This document shows positions 40,690 to 46,577 of a DNA stretch of 46,577 nt, in pieces. The stretch spans positions 1 to 46,577 of the forward strand of contig JABGQT010000097.1 in NCBI GenBank assembly GCA_018648685.1, read 5' to 3'. Position 1 is the stretch's first letter. Every line of letters starts with the position of its first letter. The translations under genes were made by a program, and so were the position numbers. Source of the stretch: Anaerolineae bacterium. Lineage in GTDB: Bacteria > Chloroflexota > Anaerolineae > Anaerolineales > Villigracilaceae. The notes beneath the pieces are model-generated. The model saw only the letters and a list, made by a program, of their open reading frames with translations. It searched no databases and was not told the origin of the DNA.

Positions 40690-42189
40690 CTATTCTACTG
40701 GGTAAATCCACGTTGCATATAAATCTTCAAGATCGCAATCACAATGTTTTTCGGCAATCTCGCGCAAACTTTCGGTAGAGGCAATATCCCATGCTTGACT
40801 TTGCGTGTAATCAGCAAGAAAAGTGTCAAATACCTCCTCGCCCATTTCTTCTGCCAGAGCTTCAAAAAAGAAAGCCCCGCGCCCGTAAATGATCGCGCTA
40901 TATTCGCCTTCGCTGTACTCGCCCACAGGCAAACCCAATGGAACCTCGGCGTGGTCAACGCGTTGCCAGCGTCCGTTCAGAGATTGAGCAAAACCAGCTC
41001 CTCCATTTGAGCCATATTCATCAAGATAGTATTGCCAGGTGATATATTGCGTCAGAGATTCGTCCAACCAGGGTTCATCAAGCTGATCGTTGCCCACCAA
41101 ATGATAAAACCACTGATGCCCAACCTCGTGAACAACCGTCGATTCGAGATAAATGCTCGCAGGGGTTCCGCCAAAATTTGCAGATAAATCGAACAAGTCT
41201 ATATTGATCGCCGTCATGCCCGGGTATTCAATACCCAGCGCGAGCGTGGGTGTGGAGACAATATCAAATTCTGTGTAAGGGTAGGGCGCAAATTTCTTGC
41301 TAAAGAGATCAATAGATGCCGCCGCAGCATCCATCGCCATTTGTGCGCCTTTCTCTAGGTCAGCAGGCGCATAACTGTTGATCACATAATCACCAAAATC
41401 TTCTTGGATGTGGACATAGCCCTCGCTCGCAGCCAAGTAAAAGTCTCTGGCAGGTGCAGCAGCATAAAGAGCGACTTGACGTTCGTTCGTGGATTGATGC
41501 GTGATCTCGTTTCCAGACGCTACGAGCACAAGGTCTTTGGGTGCGTTAACCCTCACCAAATAGAAACTCATATCCAGATAAGTTACATCTCCCTGCGCAG
41601 AGGGGATGTCAATATTCCAGCCCTCATCATCATATACAGCGATCATCGGGTAGGCATGTGCTAAGGATAAAATGCCCTCGGTGGATGCCAATATCCCGTA
41701 GTTGGTTTCGAGTTCAATGGGGACAGTAGTCTGAAAATCAATTTTGACGATAAGGCTTTTGCCAATGCCCAAGGGAGTTTCGAGCGGGATGTGCAGCACG
41801 GTTTTTTGCTTTTCGAGCGAATAGTCTACATCTGCCCCGCTAACTTGCACTGCGGAGATTTTCATCTCCTCGCCAAGGTAATTGGGCATGAGATGGAAAT
41901 AAATTTCATCCAACGCAATACTTTCCTGATTGGTATAGCGAACTTCTTCCTGGCCGGAGATGTGGATCAGGTCTTCGTTGATGTTCAGGTCGAGGTGATA
42001 AATAGTGGCATCGGGCATTTCGCCGAGAATATCTTGATACAGCGGTATCAAGCTGCTCTCAAGAGCGCTGCGATCACCCCAATCCGGGAAAGGAATGTCT
42101 GGCACTTCTTCCTGCGTTGATGGGGTTGAAGTTTGGCAGGATGTGAGCGCAAAAAGAAAAAGAATAAGCAGGCTAATTGAGCGTTTCAT
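40690..42189 (-). CDS. M1-family aminopeptidase-like lipoprotein
   Basis: The 499-residue protein has a lipoprotein signal (MKRSISLLILFLFALTSC). An M1-type beta-rich N-terminal domain follows, then the catalytic domain with VVHEVGHQWFYHLVG and LDESLTQYITW (HExxH at about 353, with a Glu 18-19 residues later for zinc). The start at 42189 has GGAGG six bases upstream. The in-frame TTG earlier lies before that site. It overlaps the kinase-like gene upstream by 17 bp. It should act on the outside of the cell, trimming peptides from the N-terminus. The GAMEN-type substrate motif is replaced by YPGMTAI. Confidence 0.9.
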   Translation of the reverse strand: MKRSISLLILFLFALTSCQTSTPSTQEEVPDIPFPDWGDRSALESSLIPLYQDILGEMPDATIYHLDLNINEDLIHISGQEEVRYTNQESIALDEIYFHLMPNYLGEEMKISAVQVSGADVDYSLEKQKTVLHIPLETPLGIGKSLIVKIDFQTTVPIELETNYGILASTEGILSLAHAYPMIAVYDDEGWNIDIPSAQGDVTYLDMSFYLVRVNAPKDLVLVASGNEITHQSTNERQVALYAAAPARDFYLAASEGYVHIQEDFGDYVINSYAPADLEKGAQMAMDAAAASIDLFSKKFAPYPYTEFDIVSTPTLALGIEYPGMTAINIDLFDLSANFGGTPASIYLESTVVHEVGHQWFYHLVGNDQLDEPWLDESLTQYITWQYYLDEYGSNGGAGFAQSLNGRWQRVDHAEVPLGLPVGEYSEGEYSAIIYGRGAFFFEALAEEMGEEVFDTFLADYTQSQAWDIASTESLREIAEKHCDCDLEDLYATWIYPVE

Positions 42190-42547
42190 CATAGACCTCC
42201 ACAATAAAAGATAAAACTTTTTTGAGTATTTCTTCGGGTGTTAATTTGTCTGTATCGAGATAAAGATCAGCGTGCTGACGCGCGTGTCGCAGGCGATGAG
42301 TCTGTTTTTCGTACTCGCCTGCTGTCCAGCTAAGTTTGCGTCGCTCTTGCGCAATGGGATAAGAGACATTTAGGAAAACAAGAAGTTCGGGGTCGGACAA
42401 ACGCTGCCACATATCTTTGACATAAGAGTGTTCCTGTGCAATTTGCCTGACGCTGACCCCGCGTTTTTTTAGCCCCGCTACCAAAGTTGATTTCCCTGAA
42501 GAACAGGGGCCAACAACCCCAATAAGAGGCTTTTTTTTCTTAGCCAT
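42173..42547 (-). CDS. P-loop kinase-like protein (cytidylate-kinase-like)
   Basis: The 124-residue protein has a Walker A motif GPCSSGKST at 13-21. A lid-like segment (RRKLSWTAGEYEKQTHRLRHARQHAD) and a terminal DTDKLTPEEILKKVL region follow, consistent with a small nucleoside/nucleotide-kinase fold. It is shorter than CMK (about 220 residues), so the substrate differs or is unknown. Its stop overlaps the aminopeptidase start region by 17 bp. The upstream CoA-transferase subunit gene lies 72 bp away. Confidence 0.72.
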   Translation of the reverse strand: MAKKKKPLIGVVGPCSSGKSTLVAGLKKRGVSVRQIAQEHSYVKDMWQRLSDPELLVFLNVSYPIAQERRKLSWTAGEYEKQTHRLRHARQHADLYLDTDKLTPEEILKKVLSFIVEVYDETLN

Positions 42548-42619
42548 TGGGTTTTCTGCTCATGTTTTGCCCTTTGGTGAAAAAAATGCTAATACTTTTT
42601 CGTACGCCTTCATGGATGA

Positions 42620-43522
42620 TTAATATTTCCCATAATTGATCGGCGCGCTGAATTGCGCTTCAACTTCCAGGTTTTTGTGTTTTTCTGCGCCAAGTTTTTG
42701 CCAATATTCTTCGTGGTCTTTTGTGCCATATACCCATTCATCTAACCATGCTTGTACACTTTCTACGCTTTTGCTGACTTTATCCCAACCCATATAAAAG
42801 GCATTGTCTCGATCATAATAGCCTTGTGCATAAGAAGGGTGACAAGCTTTGGGGACATGACAAACTGCGTCTACAATGAATCCGGGGATAAGCGTGCGAT
42901 TTGGGTCAGAGCGGATGATCTCTTCATCTACGATCTCTTCGGTCGTCAGAATGACTTTCTTGGCGGCAAAAGCGGCTTCTTTTTGCTCACCAACGATGCC
43001 CCAGAGATGTGCGTTTCCGTTTATATCTGCACGTTGAACATGGACGATAGCTACGTCGGGGTTTAAGGCAGGGACGGCGATCAGTTCTTTGCCAGAATAT
43101 GGGTCAGCGACACGTTTAATGCGCGGATTTGCCTTCTCCAAGCTTGTTGCGGCAGTAGGATTGATGGGCATAAAGGGGAGGCCGGCTGCGCCGGCCTGGA
43201 GGCAAGAGATCATTCCAAAATGAGAATATTCTTCCCATTCGATTTCGCCGCGTTCAATTGCGCCGCGTACAATGCGCAAGGAGCCAACGCCAGGATTGCC
43301 CATATAGGAAAAAACAACCTTTTTGGCGCATCCCGCGGCTACTATCTGGTCGTAGATCAGATCTGGGGTAGCTCGAGCAAGCACGAGGTCACGTTTGCGT
43401 TGGCGAATAATTTCATGTCCTGCCGCAAAAGGAATTAAGTGAGTGAATCCGGCGGCGTAAAGGCTGTCACCATCTTGTATATATTTTGAAACCGCTTCAG
43501 AGAGAGGAATTAATTTGCTCAT
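42620..43522 (-). CDS. CoA-transferase alpha subunit (GctA/IpdA-like)
   Basis: The 300-residue protein begins with SLYAAGFTHLIPFAAGHEIIRQ, the alpha-subunit glycine-rich loop region. It continues with VFSYMGNPGVGSLRIVRGAIERG, SCLQAGAAGLPFMPI and a long ALNPDVAIVHVQRADINGNAHLWG segment. This matches subunit A of glutaconate CoA-transferase and IpdA. The beta subunit needed for activity is not adjacent; the only one in the window is at 11387-12166. The C-terminal 30 residues (EYWQKLGAEKHKNLEV) are charged. The substrate is unknown. Confidence 0.87.
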   Translation of the reverse strand: MSKLIPLSEAVSKYIQDGDSLYAAGFTHLIPFAAGHEIIRQRKRDLVLARATPDLIYDQIVAAGCAKKVVFSYMGNPGVGSLRIVRGAIERGEIEWEEYSHFGMISCLQAGAAGLPFMPINPTAATSLEKANPRIKRVADPYSGKELIAVPALNPDVAIVHVQRADINGNAHLWGIVGEQKEAAFAAKKVILTTEEIVDEEIIRSDPNRTLIPGFIVDAVCHVPKACHPSYAQGYYDRDNAFYMGWDKVSKSVESVQAWLDEWVYGTKDHEEYWQKLGAEKHKNLEVEAQFSAPINYGKY

Positions 43523-43550
43523 TGTGTCCTTTGATTAAGTGTGGATTTTC

Positions 43551-43811
43551 TTATTCTTTCTTTTTTTCTTCTTTCTTTTCCTGTTTTTCTTTGCGTCTCA
43601 TTTTGCGCCACCCCGCAAAGCGTCCACTTGGCGGAGGTTTCTCGGCATTTCGGCGTAAATAAATGCCGAATCCTGAGAGCAGCAAGCCAAGAAAAAGATA
43701 GTCGAAGTAAACTGTTTTCGCAATATCAGAAATAATGAAAAGTAAAATAGCCCCCAGACCGATCACGATAAAAAAAGTGCCAATACGAGGAACGATATTT
43801 TTTTCATCCAT
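43551..43811 (-). CDS. Small two-helix membrane protein, hypothetical
   Basis: The 86-residue protein has two hydrophobic helices (about 10-28 and 37-51) and a strongly basic, Lys/Glu-rich cytoplasmic tail from about residue 55. The start ATG at 43811 is plain, and no family motif is recognised. It lies between the CoA-transferase subunit and a second small membrane gene. Confidence 0.6.
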   Translation of the reverse strand: MDEKNIVPRIGTFFIVIGLGAILLFIISDIAKTVYFDYLFLGLLLSGFGIYLRRNAEKPPPSGRFAGWRKMRRKEKQEKKEEKKKE

Positions 43812-43879
43812 ACATAAATAATAATCCCCTTCCTCTTGTAAGGGAAGGGGGATGCATTCGTTTTTCAGCCCTACTTTTC

Positions 43880-44056
43880 TTAGCTAAGCATTATTCTTGT
43901 TAGAGAGGTAGGAGAAGAATCCCCGAAGAGGATGAAGCCGGATATCCCAACGACAATGCAAATTGCTAATATGCAGAGTAGAGTCAAGAAAAGAAGGGCA
44001 AAGGTAATAATTTTGTTTTGTGTGCTAGAGTTCCAAAATGCTTGAAGTTTTTTCAT
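43880..44056 (-). CDS. Small single-helix membrane protein, 58 residues
   Basis: This short reading frame runs from ATG 44056 to TAA 43880. It encodes a basic N-terminus, one long hydrophobic helix (about residues 21-46) and a Ser/Thr-rich end. AAGGA lies eight bases before the ATG, and a TATAAT-type -10 about 47 bp upstream supports transcription. The family and role are unknown. Confidence 0.5.
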   Translation of the reverse strand: MKKLQAFWNSSTQNKIITFALLFLTLLCILAICIVVGISGFILFGDSSPTSLTRIMLS

Positions 44057-44102
44057 TTTCTGGTTCCTTGTTTTCGTATTAGAGAATTCTTATAGCTTAT
44101 AG

Positions 44103-44130
44103 ATTATAAAGCTTACGCGAAAAAGGTGAA
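44103..44130 (-). promoter_or_regulatory. Candidate promoter of the 44056 small membrane gene
   Basis: On the minus strand TATAAT (44108-44103) is preceded by TTCACC (44130-44125) at 16 bp, four of six matches to the -35 consensus. It faces the small membrane-protein gene. Confidence 0.45.
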
Positions 44131-44160
44131 GAATTTTTTAGATATTACGATTTTATTAAA

Positions 44161-44178
44161 TGTAGATAATTATCTACA
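44161..44178. promoter_or_regulatory. Perfect 18-bp palindrome, candidate repressor operator
   Basis: TGTAGATAATTATCTACA reads identically on both strands. It overlaps the -35 region (TCTACA, 44173-44178) of a candidate promoter whose -10 (GATAAT, 44195-44200) lies 16 bp further on, ahead of the thioredoxin-like gene. A dimeric repressor bound here would block RNA polymerase. I cannot name the regulator. Confidence 0.55.
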
Positions 44179-44278
44179 ATCTCGATAAAAGAGTGATAAT
44201 ATTTAGTAAGATAAAGTAGGTGAATGTTATCTCAATATTGTTTGATAATACGAATGCATATGTAAAAAGGAGAAAAAT

Positions 44279-44845
44279 TTGAACCGAAAAACGCTCTTAT
44301 CTTTGGGTTTGCTGATCGTTTTCATACTTTCGGCTTGTACCCCAGCAACACCTGCTCCCGAAACCCCACCAGATGCTGCTCCAGAAGTTGCCCCCGTTGA
44401 AAATTCGCAGGAGGAAGCTCCCCCGGCGCCGGAAGCGACTGTAGCAGAAGCACCGGCAGCAGCCCCTACCGAGACAGAAGCTCCAGTTGAAGAGCCTGTT
44501 GCTGTTGCAACGGCGCGCGGAAACGACCTTCATGCTACGGACCCGGCAACGGTAAATATTGCCAGCGGGAAGCCGCAGCTCATTGAATTCTTTGCCTTTT
44601 GGTGAGGGACCTGCCGTTCTATGGCGCCCGTCGTGCATGGGCTAGAATCACAGTATTTCGGTCAGGTCGATTTCGCTTATTTAGACATTGATGACTCCAG
44701 CAACGCTGCTTTAATGAAAGAGTTTGAATTCCGCTATCAGCCTATGTTTGTTCTTGTTGATGGAAATGGAACCCCTCTCAAAACCTGGTTTGGTGCAGTT
44801 TCCGCCGCAGACTTTGAAGCAGAGTTTGCGAAGGCAATAAATTAG
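44279..44845 (+). CDS. Lipoprotein thioredoxin with in-frame UGA at the first active-site cysteine (candidate selenoprotein)
   Basis: A TTG start with AAGGAG eight bases upstream begins a lipoprotein signal (LIVFILSAC). A roughly 60-residue Ala/Pro/Glu linker and a thioredoxin domain follow. The expected WCxxC motif reads W-(UGA)-G-T-C followed by RSMAPV. The UGA at 44603-44605 (codon 109) sits where the first Cys should be, and C112 is kept. The frame continues for 79 more sense codons with FAYLDIDDS and the cis-Pro YQPMFVLVDGNG. Such UxxC thioredoxins are known selenoproteins. A short GCCC/GGGC hairpin lies 21-37 bases after the UGA, with a loop starting with G. If Sec is not inserted, this is a broken gene. 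Confidence 0.72.
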
Positions 44846-44853
44846 AAAAAATA

Positions 44854-44894
44854 AAAAGAGAGTCTTTGGTCATATGACCAGAGACTCTCTTTTT
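44854..44894 (+). terminator. Terminator after the thioredoxin-like gene
   Basis: AAAAGAGAGTCT and GGTC pair with GACC and AGACTCTCTTTT around CATAT, giving a long hairpin with flanking A and T runs. It can serve both the plus-strand thioredoxin gene and the minus-strand SDR gene that ends at 44925. Confidence 0.85.
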
Positions 44895-44924
44895 GCTGAT
44901 ACAATCACAGGCGTTTATCTTTGA

Positions 44925-46406
44925 TTATTTTTTTGCTATTTGTTTGATGAGATCATTGAAAATATAATCATGGAAAGGGAGGAAAATATACCAATAAATT
45001 TTCCCGAAAAAACTATGCGTTTGATAATAAGCTTTAATATGTAGATTATTCCCAGCCTTCTCTTTTTCGATTTTAAATTCCAGCCATGCTTTACCGGGGA
45101 GTTTCATTTCAGCCCTAAGCAGTAATAATTTGTTGCGTTTCAGGTCTTCAACTCTCCAGAAATCCAGAACATCATTTATCTCCAAGATTGATGCGTTTCT
45201 TCTCCCGCGGGCTGTGCCTACACCCATAAGGAGTTTGTCTATTAACCCTCTAAGTTGCCACATCCAATTGCTATTGAACCACCCTTCATCACCTCCTACT
45301 TTGCAGATGTCACGAAAGAGGAGTGATGGGTCTTTTTCTGTATAAAGAAAATAAGAACTTGTATATTGCGGAGCTTCTTCAAGCTCATGAAGTTTTAGTG
45401 AAAGTTCGTGAGCTGGTGGATAGGCATCAGACCATCTGGTGTGAACTTTATCTTGCTCTTCCCGCGACATTGCTCTCAAGACAGTGGTTTTATAAACCAA
45501 TGTTTTAAAAGGCAAAATCTCTGATAGGGCAGTGTTTTTACAAACCACTTCGTTTTTGAGACCTTCCAAAAGGGATCTGATAATCGGCGAGGGGACAGGG
45601 GTAATAAAGTTGGCAATATAAGCGAGAAACCTGATGTTGGAAATTGGCGTGGGAATAAAAACTATTTTCTTTCCAAATATCTCGGCAAGCTTCTTAAGCA
45701 TACTTTCATAAGTTAATATCTCACCTCCTCCGATATCAAAAGATTGTCCAGATATTTCTGGTTTTTCTAAAACACCAACAAGATATTTGATGACATCTCG
45801 GATGCCAATTGGTTCGCACTTGTTTTTTGCCCAGTGAGGGATCAAGAGAAAGGGTAAGTTTTTTACAAGATTCTTGATGATCTCATACGACGCGCTCCCA
45901 GAACCAATGATAACGGCAGCTCGAAGAATAGTTACAGGCACTCCGCTTTGTTGCAGCTCGTTGGCCACTTCCATTCTGCTTTGAAGATGAGGGGAAAGCA
46001 AGCTGTGTGTGTCGCCAAGACCCCCAAGATAGATAATTCTCTTGATATCCTTTTCTTTAGCAATAGCAGCAAAATTTTTTGCGGCTATTTTATCTGCTGA
46101 TGAAAAGCTCTTTTCCCCTAACAGCATTGAGTGGATCAGATAATAGGCTGTATGAATATCGTCTAATGCTTTTCTGAGCGCATCTTCATCCTGCACATCA
46201 GCGACAACTATTTCAGCATTAGGCCATCGCTCTTTGTATACGGGAGAGAATGCCCGAACCATTATCCTGACCTTATAGCCTCTGTGAATTAGCTCCGGAA
46301 TAAGTCTGCCTCCAACATAGCCAGTAGCGCCAGTTATAAGGATTTTCCCAATGTCTGGCGTTGGGGTTGATGGTAGATCCTGGCAGAAAAATCTGGTCTG
46401 TTTCAT
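44925..46406 (-). CDS. NAD(P)-binding SDR-family protein with C-terminal DUF2867
   Basis: The 493-residue protein begins with a Rossmann domain carrying GATGYVGGRLI (26-32 GATGYVG) and RIMVRAFSP. IIYLGGLGDTHSLLSPHL lies near residue 120 and TILRAAVIIGSGSASYE near residue 160, the atypical SDR (NmrA/YbjT-like) pattern. The C-terminal 160 residues (LLRAEMKLPGKAWLEF, YWYIFLPFHDYIFNDLIKQI) form a DUF2867-like domain. Such proteins often act as oxidoreductases or redox sensors with a lipid-like ligand, but the substrate is not known. It shares a terminator with the thioredoxin-like gene. Confidence 0.85.
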   Translation of the reverse strand: MKQTRFFCQDLPSTPTPDIGKILITGATGYVGGRLIPELIHRGYKVRIMVRAFSPVYKERWPNAEIVVADVQDEDALRKALDDIHTAYYLIHSMLLGEKSFSSADKIAAKNFAAIAKEKDIKRIIYLGGLGDTHSLLSPHLQSRMEVANELQQSGVPVTILRAAVIIGSGSASYEIIKNLVKNLPFLLIPHWAKNKCEPIGIRDVIKYLVGVLEKPEISGQSFDIGGGEILTYESMLKKLAEIFGKKIVFIPTPISNIRFLAYIANFITPVPSPIIRSLLEGLKNEVVCKNTALSEILPFKTLVYKTTVLRAMSREEQDKVHTRWSDAYPPAHELSLKLHELEEAPQYTSSYFLYTEKDPSLLFRDICKVGGDEGWFNSNWMWQLRGLIDKLLMGVGTARGRRNASILEINDVLDFWRVEDLKRNKLLLLRAEMKLPGKAWLEFKIEKEKAGNNLHIKAYYQTHSFFGKIYWYIFLPFHDYIFNDLIKQIAKK

Positions 46407-46447
46407 GATAATTGGGTGAGCTGGGTGATAAATAAGCCTAAGGGCGA

Positions 46448-46577
46448 TTATGCTTCAAGTTCTTCAGGCTCATCGTCTCCATCTGTAGGGAGTTGGGCAT
46501 CTTCTTTGCGCCAAGATGCTAGTCCGTGCAAGAGTAAACCGAATTGAGAAAATCCAAACCAGAGAAGGGAGATCACT
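46448..46577 (-). CDS. C-terminal end of a protein of unknown function (partial)
   Basis: The last 42 codons of a minus-strand gene are visible, ending with TAA at 46448. A hydrophobic stretch (VISLLWFGFSQFGLLLHGLA) is followed by a Glu/Asp-rich tail ending EPEELEA, so a membrane protein with an acidic cytoplasmic end is likely. The 5' part is outside the window. Confidence 0.5.
   Translation of the reverse strand, partial: VISLLWFGFSQFGLLLHGLASWRKEDAQLPTDGDDEPEELEA

Noticed and set aside
44603-44605. General reassignment of TGA as a sense codon
   Set aside because: Other genes here, for example the second WxL-like gene, end with TGA at the expected length.
44621-44845. Separate short gene starting at an internal ATG (MAPVV)
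   Set aside because: The fragment begins in the middle of a thioredoxin active site, has no ribosome site, and continues the frame of the upstream part across the UGA.
1-46577. CRISPR arrays, tRNA or rRNA genes, phage or insertion-sequence genes
   Set aside because: No regularly spaced repeats, cloverleaf-like segments with TTCGA/CCA-type ends, rRNA-like stretches, integrases or transposases were recognised while reading both strands.

Overview
This window looks like chromosomal core and accessory DNA of a free-living bacterium, most probably a member of the Chloroflexota (Anaerolineae type). That placement is inferred from the flavour of the proteins: the zinc-ribbon L32 next to fabD, many Cys-lipobox lipoproteins with Pro/Thr-rich linkers, and separate secD and secF. 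No rRNA or tRNA marker is present. No phage, insertion sequence, tRNA or CRISPR array was seen. Most genes lie on the minus strand in short, tightly spaced operons.

Layout. 1-5.5 kb: 5'-part of rarA, a membrane protein of unknown function, then a minus-strand operon (small membrane protein, HAD hydrolase, EamA transporter, lysA) with ATGA overlaps. 5.5-14.9 kb: a MITE-like element, lactate permease, CPBP protease/PspC pair, aminotransferase, PhzF-like isomerase, CoA-transferase beta subunit, and an operon of SpoIIE-type phosphatase, RCK channel-like protein and alpha/beta hydrolase. 14.9-16.2 kb: plus-strand rpmF and fabD behind a near-consensus promoter. 16.3-18.7 kb: a GEMM-I (cyclic-di-GMP class I) riboswitch with a terminator, followed by two WxL-like secreted proteins and a DUF916-like membrane-anchored partner. 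18.9-21.8 kb: a hypothetical protein, an exported phospholipase-D-like protein and a membrane acyltransferase.

21.9-25.7 kb: an aromatic amino acid operon (aroH chorismate mutase, two tandem DAHP synthases, tyrA) preceded by a promoter, a Phe/Tyr-rich leader peptide and a terminator, which is the layout of classical ribosome-mediated attenuation. 25.8-38.3 kb: accessory metabolism: hotdog thioesterase, YhiN-type flavoprotein, SulP-STAS-cNMP transporter fusion, amidase, DUF1624 acyltransferase, arylamine N-acetyltransferase, a chimeric DUF3592/HD protein, GNAT, an Ntn-hydrolase-like protein, a threonine-aldolase-like enzyme and a GH114 lipoprotein. 38.3-46.6 kb: secF and secD, M1 peptidase lipoprotein, P-loop kinase-like protein, CoA-transferase alpha subunit (its likely partner is 31 kb away), small membrane proteins, a lipoprotein thioredoxin whose first active-site cysteine is replaced by an in-frame UGA, and an SDR/DUF2867 protein.

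The three strongest leads are the riboswitch-controlled WxL-type surface system in a non-Firmicute, the Phe/Tyr attenuator of the aro operon, and the candidate UxxC selenoprotein thioredoxin. Several families of short palindromic or inverted dispersed repeats are scattered between genes, and one has been absorbed into a coding region.
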